Shown: positions 1 to 24,995 of the stretch, piece by piece
How the letters are laid out: every line of letters begins with the position of its first letter
Numbering within the stretch: position 1 is the first letter of the stretch
DNA from: Rhodeus uyekii
Taxonomy: Eukaryota; Chordata; Actinopteri; Cypriniformes; Acheilognathidae
Length of the DNA stretch: 64,000 nucleotides
Assembly (NCBI GenBank): GCA_037043235.1
Contig: JAWRVZ010000185.1
Location: 823,501 to 887,500, forward strand
Direction: 5' to 3'
The notes under the pieces: generated by a model
Databases searched by the model: none
What the model was told of the DNA's origin: nothing
What the model saw: only the letters and a program-made list of their open reading frames with translations
Program-made: the position numbers and the translations under genes

Positions 1-924
1 TCTCCGAGTACGTTTTCGAACCATTCTTCATTCACGGCTGTGTCCTTAGGCAAAATTGTGAGTGATCCCACGCCCTTGACTGAGAAGCAACCCCACAGAT
101 GAATGGTTTCAAGATGCTTTACTGTTGGCACAACACAGGACTGATGGCAGCGCTCGCCTTTTCTTCTCCTGACAAGCTTTTTTATGGATGCCCCAAACGA
201 TAGGAATGGTGATTTATCCAAGAAAATGACTTTACCCTGTCCTCAGCAGTCCAATTATTGTGCCTCTGCAGAATATCAGTCTGTCCCTGATGTTTTTCCT
301 GGAGGGAAGAGGGTTCTTTGCTGGCCTTCTTGACACCAGGTCATCCTCCAAAAGTCTTCGCCTTACTGAGCATTCAGACGCACTCACACCTGATGTTATT
401 CCTGAGCAAACTATGCACTGGTGGTGCCTCAATCCCGCAGCTGAATCAACTTTAGGAGACGTCCTGGTGCTTGCTGGACTTTGTTGGAGTCCTGAAGCCT
501 TCATCACAACAATTAAACCTCTCTACTTGAAGTTCTTGATGACCCAGTAAATGGTTGATTAGGTGCAATCTTACAAGCAGCAATATCCTTGCCTGTGAAT
601 CCCTTTTAGTGGAAAGCAATGGTGACTGCATGCATTTCCTTGAAGGTAACCACAATGATTTAAACTACCTTTTAAAGCTTCCAGTCACTTATTCTAACTT
701 AGAGTGATCTCCAGTCTTGTCCTCATCAAAACTCTCTCCAATGTTAATGAGAGAATCACTGACATGATCTCAGCTGGTCAAAGCTGAGAAGCAGTGGAAA
801 TATTTTTTGGGGATCAAGTTCATTTTCATGGCAAAGAAAGACTTTGCAATTAACTTCCATTCATCTGATTTGAATAACACAAAATTTATATTTGTGTTAT
901 TCTCAAAACCTTTGGCCACAGCTG
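1..924 (-). mobile_element. Tc1/mariner-like element, 5'-truncated by window edge, decayed transposase
   Basis: The minus strand from about 510 to 230 encodes a broken helix-turn-helix segment typical of fish Tc1-like transposases (for example the stretch SVRRRLLEDDLVSRRPAKNP). Several frames and stops interrupt it, so no functional transposase is possible. The right end finishes in a Tc1-type inverted terminus (TTTGGCCACAGCTG) followed by TA at 925-926, which fits the TA target site of this superfamily. The catalytic DDE part would lie to the left of the window, where base 1 already reads as transposase sequence. It lies in a u2af2 intron, downstream of the last exon visible here. Family assignment is by recognition of the conserved fish consensus and is not searched. 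Confidence 0.75.
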
Positions 925-966
925 TATGTGCATTAACCACTAATGAGAAATTTATACTAAGAACTA

Positions 967-14052
<13,086 letters not shown>

Positions 14053-14340
14053 GATCAGACCTGACGGTTCACGTGAGTCTCCGCGAACAAACACAGGCGC
14101 TGGAGACTTGTGTGCTTCCGCTCTCTCATCTGATAACGGGATGTCACCATGTGCAGAAGACGTTTCTTTACGAAATCAGTCCTGTTTGATAAGAGACGCT
14201 TCACTGCGGGTCTGGCGGGTGGGCGGGGCTAATGCATGTGGGCGTGTGTTTTGGTCATTCTAATTGGTCGACGCTGCTGTCAGTCACAGCGGCAGCTCTT
14301 GTAATTGGTTTACAATTTTGCTATCCTTTCAAGCAGGAAG
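14053..14340 (-). promoter_or_regulatory. Probable u2af2 promoter and 5' UTR, TATA-less
   Basis: The region directly upstream of the u2af2 ATG holds a GC box (GGGCGGGGC at 14221-14229) and two CCAAT boxes on the minus strand (ATTGG at 14263-14267 and 14304-14308). CpG is raised relative to its surroundings. No TATA box is seen. This fits a housekeeping promoter; the transcription start is not determined. Confidence 0.55.
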
Positions 14341-15690
14341 GAACAAATCATTATCAGCTGTTTGACTACAATAACAGAGACTGTGCAAATTTCCCACCCT
14401 TATACTCTTAGCCAAAGCTTACAATATTATCTAGATTATATAGCTAATTTCTGGACATGATATTAATGTCATATAAGGATGTTTTTTTAATTCATCAAGA
14501 AGTCTTTCAGCTGATATCCGTCAAAGGTTACATAACAGCTTCTGGTAGTCTAGCTAAGTCTCAGGCTAAATATTAAGGCATAATTATAGCCATAAATAAG
14601 TGTGTAAATGCCATCCCCAAATAGAAAAAGCCTTCAAAAAGATTTAAGTTGTGGTTGCTAAAAGACTTGACCTTGAGAAGTAAAGCCCAATGAATCTTTA
14701 CAGTGAGTCTGGATCATCTTTGACTGAAAGCCTGCTTTAAAGATCATCTGAATCACATTGCAACCAGAATCATTCTGCAATTCCCCTGACTTGGGGAAAA
14801 ACAATTCTCTAAATTATGCAGCAATTGTGTTTTGTGTGTAATTTCCCTGACAGCACATGTTCATCTCAGAGAGTCTATCTGAGGAGCTTATACATCTGGA
14901 AGACGTGTTTTTTTTTAGCGTTTGCTCATCTACAATACCTCTCTTGGACGTATCCTGTCTTAAGATGTTCATGAGTAAGAAAGGATGTAAAACTGACATC
15001 TTAAAGATGTTTCACAGATGTTTGAACACAGCAGATGCTTTCCAGATCTTTAACAGATGTTTGTGTGCTATATGGGTATGATGTGGATCTACTTTTTACA
15101 CTTGTTTTTTGGCTATTGTATTTGGCAAATCATTGATATTTCATTTGGAAGAAACAAAACTCCTTATATTAAATAGATATTTGTATGAAACATTCTATTG
15201 TCTTTTGTTTTGAATGGTACCACTGTTTCCTTCTTCAATTCCTGTTTTGTTATAGTTACTGTCACTAATTATCTGTCTTTAAGTCTTTAATTATCATTGA
15301 TTTCTCTGTGATTTTAAGTCTGTGCCTTTTAGTTGGTCTCTGTTTGTAGATGATCATGTTCTTGTCATGGATCTTGACTTCCTGGTTTTCCATGTGGAGT
15401 CTTTTGATTAAAGTGTGTGTGCAATTAAATTACAAAAATGTTTTTAAAATGTTATAATAATAATCCCCCAAATTATCAAAACATATTTAAGATTTTCCAT
15501 TGACATAAACAGAGAAACTAAAATCATACTACTTATAACAGCAACTGTTAACAATTCAAAAGCTATGAATTTCTCACTTGTATTCAGACAAGTTTTGAAC
15601 AACTTTTAGTTTTTTTGAGTGCACTAACCCTTTAACATCAGTCTCAGTTCAAAGACTCGACCCATTTAAAGCTTTACTTTTGGAAACTCA
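14341..15690. other. Intergenic spacer between u2af2 and dhrs7c-like gene
   Basis: This is the spacer between two genes transcribed away from each other. It is AT-rich, with short frames only and no domain or splice-supported exon. Near 15000-15060 the phrase ACAGATG recurs several times, too weakly to call a repeat family. Confidence 0.5.
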
Positions 15691-15899
15691 GCCACAGTTT
15701 TCAAGATGCTATATACAACATACGACAACTTCAGCTGTGAGCTATTAAAAGCACTCAAACCCTGCAGTGTTTGCCTGTGTGTGTTTCGCTGAGAGCTGTG
15801 TAAATGAGCAGACACGCGAGTGGAGACAATCACTGAAACTGATTCCTAATCCTAAAAAAAACTTGTTTACATCAGAGGTGCTAAAGACACGTGTTAATG
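15691..15899 (+). promoter_or_regulatory. Candidate promoter and non-coding first exon of dhrs7c-like gene
   Basis: A TATTAAAA-like box lies near 15744, and an E-box CAGCTG lies in the segment CTTCAGCTGTGAG. A possible 5' UTR exon ends at 15899 with the donor ATG|GTAAGT. A good acceptor (TTGGTTTAG at 16531-16539) opens the exon holding the start codon. The exon's existence and start are inferred from splice signals alone. Confidence 0.4.
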
Positions 15900-16566
15900 G
15901 TAAGTCATGAAGAACAATAGTTATGAGCTTTGTATAGCTGTGCTGTTTTTTGTGTGTGTGTGTGTGTGGTGATTTGATGTTCTGTGTTCAAGATGTTACC
16001 TCAGTGTTGTTAATAATGTTAATAATGACCAACATTTTTTTTTTGTTAGTTTGTTTCTTAGCCAGTCCTGCTGTAATCCAAATGTAGGCTGTGAATTCTC
16101 TGCTTATTCTAGCCTGGAATATATTTAGAGCTTTTCTCAACATGGTGTAAATGGTTTGAACCAGAGCCTCCATTGAAGACAGACTGTAGAGAGATTCACT
16201 TTGTGACTATAGAACTGGTATTGTTTAATACATGTATAGACTGTCACAAATCTCTAGGTAACCTAGACACATGCTTTTTTTTGTAATGTTTAAATATGGT
16301 CTTATTTGAAATCAAAATATAAGATCATTGGACTGAATATTTACTACAAAACAGATCTACAAATGTAAAATGCAGTAAATGTATCTATAATCGGGTTTCA
16401 TAGAGTTTAATCTCTAGATAGGTTTCTCTAAGACAAGATTCAAAGAAAACAGAGTTTGATATAAAATGAATCAATCAATCCATGAATTAATAAAGGGCTT
16501 TAATTCTTATTAATGTATATTGTTTTTCCTTTGGTTTAGGTCTAACACTACTGAAACACCATCACC

Positions 16567-19500
16567 ATGGGTATAAGTGATATTATGGTGAGAAATTGTT
16601 TTATTTTAAAAGCTTTAGGGCATTGAATTAAAGCGTCAAACCTGAATGACTTACTTTTCTTCTGTTGAAGACAAAATACAGAATGCCAGTCTTTTGATAA
16701 TGCTTTTTTATATTTTGAGTGTCCTATTATAGGACATTCTTCCAAGCATGTCATCGACACTGTATTAAGTAATTTGTGTTTTGAAGAAGAACTTATTAGA
16801 TGGAATTAATCCTGTTAACAATGATAATGCATCTGCACTGTCTTAATATCTCTTTCAGAGGCTGGATGTCACCTCAGTTTGGCTTTTGCTCTCAGTAATG
16901 CTGGTCGCAGCTGGTGTATTTTATCTCTACAGTCTGTTACTCGGGCATTTAGCCAAGACAACTGTGAGGAACAAAGTGCTGCTGATTACGGATTCGTTGT
17001 CAGCACTCGGAAATGGTGCAGCTTTTTCAGAACAACTGGATCATTCCTATCATGCATTACCTTAAAATGAATATGTCTCTAATTTAAGGAACTATTTATA
17101 TAAAAGGGTGAATCAGAAATATGCAAATATAGAAATGAGATCTTAACTTTACAACCTGGCAAGAAAATGAACAGGACAAAAATAGAGAGCTAAAGTGAGC
17201 CATTGCTCACTGAGAAACACATGAGTAATACATGAGTAATTTTGATATTTTTTAAGTCTTTTCATGCCAAATTCCTTTGATTTTACTGGGAGTAAGAGGA
17301 CATTGGAGAGTTATTCACTGTTATTCACTAGAAAAACAAACCAAAGACGATCAAATCAGGACAGTAAGACAAAAACAAAACATCCTTACCCAAAACATCC
17401 TTACCCTAAAGTCAACACTGCGCAAGGACTAAATCAAACCAAGGGTTCATTGTCAATATATATATACAGGACAATAATGAACTGAACGTGAAACAGGTGT
17501 GCAACACAATTATGTATCATAGGGACAAATGAGGAACACAAGGAACTGAAATGAACACGTGACAAACATGAAAGGGAAATTCACAGACCAAAATTAAGCA
17601 GAAACAGACTCTCACTTTGATATTACTCTGCCCTCACAGCAGGTGTCTCCTGGCACTGTACAGAAGCAGCTCTGTAGTAGTTGGGAGGGAAGACATGGTA
17701 AATCAAGGGGTGGGTAGGAGTGCCCAGATCCCTAAATATTAATCTCCATTGACAAGCCAGCTGAGAAGCCAGGGGAGGGATGTAGTACAGAAGGTGATAT
17801 GGGTTTAAATCCCCTGATGATGCCATAGGGACAACTTACCACAGCAGAGCTTTGGGTAGTGATGTAGGAGTTGCGGGAGGGGGTGACTAAGGTGGAGTCT
17901 GGGATGCTGGTGAATTGGGTAAAGCCAAAGGGATGAAGGGACCAGATGGCCATGGTGGAGTCAGGGGATCTTAGGACTAAAGTGGAGCTGGGTGTTGGGA
18001 AGACTGAGGTAGCGCCAGTGGGCACAAGGACAATGATGACACCGAAATAATCGAGGAGTCCGGCGATGCCACAGGACTAGAGATCTCAGGTGCAGCCACA
18101 GGCCTGGGAGTCTGAGGTGGAGGCAGGGGGAGAATGAGATGATAACTTCCCTGGGACAATAAGCTACAGTGGAGCCAATGGCTTAACCAGCCAAGGTGAA
18201 GCTTGGTGATCTGAGGACCAAGTCAGAGCTGGTAGCTGGGAAGCCCAAAGGAGGAACAGCCCCAGCAAGGATGAGAGAGCTATTAAGCCAGATGGAACCA
18301 GAGAAGGGAATGGACCCATGGAACAGAGTGGAATGAGGGGGAGGGGGGACCAGCAGAGGTGAAGGAACTAGAGGAGATGAATGAGCTTGACAGGTGAGAA
18401 CCAGCAGAGACAAAAAAACCAGGAAGCCAGTCAGAGCCAGTGTGTGGAACCAGCGGATATGAAAGAGCTAGGGAGCTGGACAGAACCAATGGTGGTGGAA
18501 CTGGTGTATAAATTAGACTGCTCCTCTGGATGGTCCATGGTTGGTGTGGGCATATCTCTGGCTCTGGCTCTTGGAGGGCTGGAGTGTGGGGACATCCTCT
18601 GACTGGATGGAGCCTAGAACGTGAGGAGTGTACCAGGAATTGATGGTGTTGTATTCGACCACCCCTATGGTCATAGAGGAACCATCTATCCTCAGCGCTT
18701 AGTCAATATACTGCTGTATTGAACATCTGGACTTCCCCCACAGCATCATCATCATCATCAGGTGCTGGTGGTGGTGGTCAAGCCCACTCCAAAAACAGAA
18801 CTTGAGTGGGTCATTGTTCCCGGGTATGTGGTGTGTCACGACCGGCTCAAAGCCGTAACAAATAAGTGGAGGACATAGTAGGTTGGTGAGGTTTTTGGCA
18901 ACATAAAATGTATTAATATAATTAATAAAATAGATTGAAAAAAATCAAGATCAAAATAACTACAGTCTCTATCTGGCAAATGATGTTAATATGTCAGACA
19001 GAATCGCAAGCAAGCAAGCAAGCACCATAACAAAACCATAACAAAACCATAACAAAACCATAACAAAACCATAACAAAACCATAACAAAACCATAACAAA
19101 ACCATAACAAAACCATAACAAAACCATAACAAAACCATAACAAAACCATAACAAAACCATAACAAAACCATAACAAAACCATAACAAAACCATAACAAAA
19201 CCATAACAAAACCAACAACTGGGCACATTCTCATGAACCTGTTTAGCACAAGGTGAAGCACTCTCAAAGTCCTTGAATCGCCAACCAACTTAAATAGAGG
19301 AAGGAACAGGTGCACATAATTGGCTAAAGGAGTCTGCCCAGGTGCACATCGTTCTCCTGATGAGTCTCTCAGCCACACCCACCAGTCGGCAACAGTAGGG
19401 AGACCCGTCACAGGTGGCAGTCTAAGAATTCCTCCACACTGTTGTTCCAGAGGATAACCTTCCTGGATTAAAACCATTCATAAGTTCTCTGTTTGAAAGT

Positions 19501-21465
19501 ATAGTACTGGGTAGTGATCCTTACCCATATTGTCAGGTTTGATGTTCTGTCAAGCTTTACTTGCTGTGGGTGCAGATGGGTGGATGCAGTAGAGGAGGAG
19601 AGGAAGTGGATTGCTTTTAACTAGCAAATCACTTTTAACCACTAAAATGAAAAGGAATCACTTTTAATCACTTTTAACCAAACAAATAAGAGGGAATCAA
19701 ACAACAATGAATCAGCGTGGCCTTATTTAAAGTCAACACCAAACAAAGACTAAACAAACTGAGAACACACACACACACACACACACACAGGCTAATAATG
19801 AGCTGAACAAGAATCAGGGACCATGACAGTAAACACAGGAACACAATGTGCATGTGGCAGACATGGAGGTGGGAAACTAACAGACCAAAATGAAAATCCA
19901 ACGCAAAGAATAACAAGAGGGAAATTGATGTTGAGGACAGAAGATGAGATAAATATATAAAAGAAATAAAATAATATCTAGCATTGTATAAAGGACATTA
20001 ACATCAGCTCAAGCCAAAGTAGTGAAAGCAATTAATATCAACTCATACGATTAATATCTTTAATATAATTGTCTGGCATGTTATCCAGTATCCAGTTTTG
20101 AGACGTACTGTATGTGTATTGAGGTCAAAGGTGCTGCATGTTAGGAATGATAGACTGCAGATGACATACGTGTGCCGATGAATCAGACATTTCCTAGTTG
20201 AACCATGTATTTTTTTAAATTGTGGTAATTTTAGAATGTGCAAAACTCTTCCATACTGGTGGAGCCAGACTGATCCTTTGTGGAAATAACTGGGAAAAGT
20301 TAGAAATGCTTGCTGAGCATCTGATGAGCGAATCAGATCCAACACTTGTGAGTGCAGAATTACCAATAACAATATGAACAAACATTGTTTAAACATTCAG
20401 GTTCAGTTCTAACTTTACTGCTTAGACTTTTCCACCCAAACTGGTGGAGCTGGACTTCAGAAACATGGAGAGTGTTCCTGAGCTCATCTCTGAGATCCTG
20501 GAGTGTTACGGCTGTCTCGATGTCCTCATCTTCAACAGCAGCATGAAGCTGAAGGCTCCTGTCCAGAGTCTGTCCCTCCAGATGGACAGGATTGTCATGG
20601 ACGTCAACTACTTTGGGCCTGTCACTCTGGTTAAGGGTAAAATGTTTTCTCCAACACAGCTGTCAAAAATAACTCTCAGTTGTGCTTGAGCATTTTTAAC
20701 TTTTTTTATTCACGGTCACAGGTGTCCTTCCATCGCTGATCTCCAGAAGAACAGGTCACATTCTTCTAGTCAACAGCATTCAGGGGAAACTGACGATGCC
20801 CTTTCGTGCAACCTGTGAGTTTTATAGGGATCGATTCTGTCATCATTTACTCACCTTCATGTCGTTCCAAACCTGTTTGGAGGAGAAAGTGTGAAGAATG
20901 TCCATGCAAATCTTTTCTAGCTTAAAGATAGTAGTCAACAGTCATAAATGAATGAGCATGTTGAATATTTAGATATTCAGATAAGGCGTTCTGCGTTGTT
21001 CAGATGCTGCCTCCAAGCATGCCGTTCAGGCTTTCTTTGAGTGTCTGCGGGCTGAGGTTCAGGAATACGGGATAACCGTCAGTACCGTCAACCACACCTT
21101 CATAAAAACTCCCAGCATGAACTCAAAGGACGAGGATACAGCAAAATCCATGAGTACACGTGAGTGAACATCACTGTCGGTTCATAATCTAATACGGTTT
21201 GTAGCTTGTAACATCTTGCTTGCTTGTATTGCCCACTATATTCCTGGAAACCGCAGACTTGAAACCGAAGTCCCTTGGTGTGAACGTTGAGGAGATGGCC
21301 ACTGAACTCCTGAAGACTCTGAGTAGCAAGAAGAAGGATATTTTAATGGCCCGCTTCATCCCTAAAGCAGCTCTCTATGTCAGATCTCTCTTCCCCAACC
21401 TGTTCTTCGCCATCATGGCGGCAGGAGTCAGAAACACTGCAGCTGTGAACATCTCTGACGACTGA
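16567..21465 (+). CDS. dhrs7ca: Dehydrogenase/reductase SDR family member 7C-like, complete, seven coding exons
   Basis: Exons are 16567-16587, 16859-17015, 20235-20347, 20426-20636, 20722-20814, 21004-21159 and 21257-21465. All are GT-AG and give a clean 319-aa frame. Residues about 13-35 form a hydrophobic membrane anchor. The cofactor loop reads TDSLSALG instead of TGxxxGxG, as in DHRS7C, where the second Gly is also lost. The catalytic set is Ser186 (LLVNSIQG), Tyr199 and Lys203 (YAASK). The NNAG element is replaced by FNSS. Mammalian DHRS7C (SRP-35) is a sarcoplasmic-reticulum retinol/NAD-dependent enzyme of muscle; the same role here is an inference. It is closer to DHRS7C than DHRS7B through LFHTGGARLILCG and VNYFGPVTL. 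The 'a' suffix is a tentative fish paralogue label. Coding intron 2 (3.2 kb) is repeat-filled. Confidence 0.9.
18834..19412. mobile_element. Solo-LTR-like segment (TGTCACG...CGTCACA)
   Basis: The segment begins TGTCACGACCGG and ends ACCCGTCACA, the TG...CA style of LTR termini. It carries AT-rich sequence, a minisatellite and a GC-richer right half. No convincing target duplication is visible, so a solo LTR is only the likeliest reading. Confidence 0.35.
19026..19212. repeat. 11-bp minisatellite CATAACAAAAC, 17 perfect units
   Basis: The unit CATAACAAAAC repeats exactly 17 times (187 bp) with no visible substitution. The unit length is not a multiple of 3, so all three minus-strand frames read the same 11-residue hydrophobic cycle (CYGFVMVLLWF). 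The long 'membrane protein' frames here are artefacts of the repeat. Confidence 0.95.
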
Positions 21466-21519
21466 AGGACAACACTGTGTGAAATTATAAAATGCGTCAC
21501 TGGGCTTTAACTAGAAGAA

Positions 21520-21549
21520 AATAAAAAAAGATTGTGGATGTTTAATAAA
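21520..21549 (+). terminator. Polyadenylation signals of dhrs7c-like gene
   Basis: AATAAA occurs at 21520-21525 and again at 21544-21549, 55 and 79 bp after the stop codon. This would give a very short 3' UTR. Cleavage position is not determined. Confidence 0.5.
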
Positions 21550-21729
21550 TGATTATCTGTCTGTCTGTCTGTCTGTCGGATTTTTAAACATAGTCCAAAA
21601 GGTTATTTTTGCTTTTTTATGCATTACAAAAATAAACTTGAGTGGTGTGAAAAAGTGTTTGCCCCCTTCCTGATTCCTTTTTATTTTGCATGTTTTTCAC
21701 ACTTAAATATTTCAGATCATCAAACAAAC

Positions 21730-22200
21730 TTAAATATCAGTCAAAGACACAAGTATGTCACAAAATGCCGTTTTTAATTGGAGGTTAAACCAAATCTTTA
21801 AATTTTCATTGAATTGCATATGTGTTTTAGGGATGGGGGGGCAGTCAGTGGGCTGGAGATTTGCTTGAGGTGGGGGTTCCAGCTCTTCACGATGGAAGAT
21901 GTGGTGCACAAAGTCCCAGAAGTCAAGATCTCCCACAGGCTGAGAGGCTGATTGAGGCAGATGCTGAAAATATCAGGCAGATGATATATTTATAATATCA
22001 GGCAGATGCCTCATTGTAGTCCACTTCAATCAGGATGTCACAGGCAAAGTCCCTCACAGTCAGTGCCCTGCTGACGGATATAATGAGAGTGGACGTGCTG
22101 GATCAGCAGCTGGCGCGAGGATAGTCCAGTCGTGGGAGAAGGAAAAAGGAAGAGAGTCCTCTTTTGGTCCGATCGTTCTGTCGGGATAGGAGTGAAGAGT
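21730..22200 (-). mobile_element. Fragment of non-autonomous LTR element (gag-like segment)
   Basis: The minus-strand peptide GDLDFWDFVHHIFHREE resembles EHLDFWEFVESL of the element at 27257-30584. The right border phrase GATCGTTCTGTCGGGATAGG resembles that element's internal/LTR boundary CTTCGTTCTGTCAGG. It is therefore a decayed relative of the same kind: internal sequence plus the first bases of an LTR. It lies between the dhrs7c-like and natd1-like genes. Confidence 0.5.
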
Positions 22201-22639
22201 GTGTTGGACGAATTAATGTTGATCAAAAGCCTGTTGTGTAATATTTAAGATTTACATTAACATGGATATAAATAAATAAATAACATTGATGAACGATCTA
22301 TAATAATTATTGAAAAATATATATAGACAAAAATATGAAAAAAAATCAAATGTTTACATGAATTATGTGTAATAATTGCATTAATATTAACATTAACATG
22401 AATAAATTACATATAATTATTAATGTATAATATATTAAATTCTAAAACGTTTTTTTAAGTACGAAATTGTATTTATTTCCTTGTAAGACGGAAAATTGCA
22501 ATAAATTAATTTTGGTCACTGTGGACTAAAATCCATTGAAATTATCAGCAAAGATTTTAACCGTAAGTTCAGGATTAAACGCGCAACGGAAAGGCGCGGC
22601 TGGTTTGAGACCGGAAACACGTCACTATAGCGCCCTCTG

Positions 22640-22675
22640 CTGCTGCTTCTGCACACTGACCGGTGACGTCACATC
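22640..22675 (+). promoter_or_regulatory. CRE-like site next to natd1 start codon
   Basis: TGACGTCA, a perfect CREB/ATF palindrome, lies at 22664-22671, only 4 bp before the ATG at 22676. No TATA box is seen. Transcription must start nearby or upstream; if upstream, the site is in the 5' UTR. Confidence 0.45.
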
Positions 22676-23240
22676 ATGGCGCGATACCTGCTGTCTCGAA
22701 ACTACATGTTTTGGTTCACTCAAGGGTACAAGAATAGACAGAGACTATGCAAACACAGATGTTCCGGATGCAGCGACGACTCGAGTCTGAAAGTGATTCA
22801 CGACAGACAGAATCAGCGTTTCACAATCACTCTTGACGGCGTCGGTAAGAGAAATAACGCTGTTCACTGTGTCTGAAATGTAATGATGTTCTGAGCAGCT
22901 GATTCACTCGCTGATAACAGTGTTTCGTGTGAATCAGGAGCAGAACTGAAGTACAGGATCAGACATGATGAGCAGCTGGAGTTGATGTCCACTGAAGTCC
23001 CTCAATCACACAGGGGTAAAGGTGTCGCTGCTCACCTGGCAAAGGTCAAACCGCTTCAACTCCTCACTTCCTCTCCTTCTGCTGTTTCCTGACACTCAAT
23101 AATCAACTTCTCTCCTTCTTCAGGCTGCTCTGGATTTTGTTGTTGAAGAAAATCTGAGAGCGAGGATTTCCTGTTGGTACATCAGGAAATATGTGAATGA
23201 AAACCCACATCTTGGATACCAGGCTTATATTGAAGATTAA
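22676..23240 (+). CDS. natd1: N-acetyltransferase domain-containing protein 1-like, complete, three exons
   Basis: Exons are 22676-22844, 22938-23044 and 23124-23240, all GT-AG, giving 130 aa. The fold is a small GNAT-like (YjdJ-type) acetyltransferase. Residues 35-56 match the N-terminal strands (LKVIHDRQNQRFTITLDG), and residues 74-92 hold the acetyl-CoA loop TEVPQSHRGKGVAAHLAK. The C-terminal part, ALDFVVEENLRARISCWYI then RKYVNENP, is the NATD1 signature. The N-terminus (about 33 residues, many Arg/Lys/Cys and no acidic residue) differs from mammals and could be a mitochondrial presequence; that is speculative. No substrate is established for the family. It follows the dhrs7c-like gene on the same strand after 1.2 kb. 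The start was chosen as the only ATG in frame before the domain. Confidence 0.9.
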
Positions 23241-23683
23241 TAACGGCAGAATTAAACCTGCAACACACTAGAGACATCAACCATGTGACCTACAGCCTAG
23301 CAAACACCCTAGCAACCACTCAGCAACTGCCTAACGATTCCCTAGTTACACAAAACACCCTAACAACGCCCTCACTACCACCTGAACACACTGAGCAGCT
23401 GACAGACTGATATTATTGAACTGAAATCATTCAAAGCGATCCGAGTCTATGAGATTCTCCAGGAATTCTCCAGTTGTGAGAAAGAGAAAAACTTCAGAGA
23501 TTAAGAGAGATTTGTGAGAAGAATATGAGGAATTTTTCAGTGGACATTGAAATCACTGTGAGAATGTAATTCAATCCAAATCATTTGTTTGCACAAAGAA
23601 AATGAATGTAAGGTTGTAATTGTGAGAGTAAATACATCATTTATAGGATTCAGTGTCCTTGTAATTGTTTCTTTGTGGTTCAG

Positions 23684-23689
23684 AATAAA
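23684..23689 (+). terminator. Polyadenylation signal of natd1-like gene
   Basis: AATAAA lies 443 bp after the natd1 stop codon and is the first canonical signal downstream on that strand. Assignment is by position only. Confidence 0.5.
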
Positions 23690-24059
23690 TCATAGACTGC
23701 AATATGGATTATGAGACACAAAAATGAAGGTTAAAGAAACAGAGATTAGTTTATAGCAGATAATTATTAGTCTGTGCTTCTAATGTATCAACTTTAAAAA
23801 TGATTGGGTTTGGAAACTGTAGAAAAGATGATAGATTACAAAAAATTTAACATTTTGGATTTTTCTGTTAAAATGTACAACACTTCCTGGATTGAATGAA
23901 GAGTTAGATTAAAACTCCATTCTTGCTAAATAATTATCTTTATGATTATTGTAAGTATTATTTTAATGTGTTTTATCACTATTTTTTATGTGATAGTTAA
24001 TGATATAATGTGTTTCTCAATTTCTCTGTGTAAATCATTATATCTGCACCTGTGACTCA

Positions 24060-24860
24060 TTTAGTCGTGACACACTCTTGAGAAAAACTGTTTTATGTTT
24101 TTTTTAAATGTTTTTAGAGTTAGCCATGGATTGAATAAAGACTTTTTAACGTTTTTGAACCGATCGTTTTTTATTTTATATAAATACAATTATATTACTA
24201 TTTTTTATTAATGTAAACACCATTCAGACCTTTAAATACATTTTGGAATAATTAAGATTACAGTACAAACAGAACTCTTGAGAAAAGCTGACTGGCCGAA
24301 ATGTGAGTGTTTTAGTTATTTTTTATATTTTAAGGGTAAGCAATGGATTGAATAAATGCGTTCAAACATTTTTTGAACCAGAAGAACTGCATTTGTTCTA
24401 TTCAAATACAATTATATTACTTTGTTTTATTAATTTAAACACCAGTCAGACCTTTGGAATAATTAAGTTTATAGTAAAAACAGAAACATTGTGAAATATT
24501 CTGACATATTCTTACATTTAAAAAAGTTTTCTATGTGTATATAAAGTGTAATTTATTCCTGTGATTAAATCTGTATTTTCAGCATCATTACTCCAATCTT
24601 GAGTGTCACATGATCCTTCACTAATCATTCCGATATGATGATTTGATGATCAGTTATTAATGATTGTTATCAATGTTGAATATTTTTGTGTAAACCATGA
24701 ATAATCTTTTTAGGATTCTTTGCTGAATTTATTTTAAATTTTTAATTTTGTAACATTAATGTCATTAATGCAATTTGTTATCAATTTAATTTACTAAATA
24801 CTAATATACTGTGTCCTTTCTGAATAAAAGTACTGTTTTATTTATTTTCATGAAGTCTGA
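24060..24860. repeat. AT-rich spacer with dispersed repeat
   Basis: Two segments, about 24085-24200 and 24265-24440, resemble each other (ACTCTTGAGAAAA, then TTTTTGAACC and AAATACAATTATATTACT), a local tandem duplication of about 200 bp. From 24550 to 24850 the phrases TCCTGTGATTAAATCTGTAT, TTTTCAGCATCATTACTCC and GTCACATGATCCTTC match a very common cyprinid dispersed repeat. No gene is seen here. Confidence 0.5.
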
Positions 24861-24995
24861 TTTTTATTATAACCTTTTGTTTGTTACATAAATGTGTTTT
24901 TCTTTCGTGATGTAATGGTTTCTTTGGTTCTGTAATGATTAATACTCGTTTCTTTACTTAATTTTAAGTGGCACTTCTAGTCTGCTCAATTTCAG

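Larger units (their letters stand above)
17330..19915. mobile_element. Old non-autonomous LTR-like element in dhrs7c intron 2
   Basis: Two diverged segments, about 17440-17605 and 19790-19905, share the same order of phrases: ACAATAATGAACTGAAC versus CTAATAATGAGCTGAAC, then GACAAACATG versus GCAGACATGG, then ACAGACCAAAAT versus ACAGACCAAAAT. They look like a decayed direct-repeat (LTR) pair. The interior carries minus-strand serine/proline-rich open stretches (17732-18489) but no pol. A second LTR-like segment interrupts it. The class is an inference from layout; target duplications were not found. Confidence 0.4.

Noticed and set aside
18969..19477. Long minus-strand frames encoding repeated membrane-like peptides
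   Set aside because: They arise from a non-triplet 11-bp minisatellite and appear in all frames, with no splice or promoter context.
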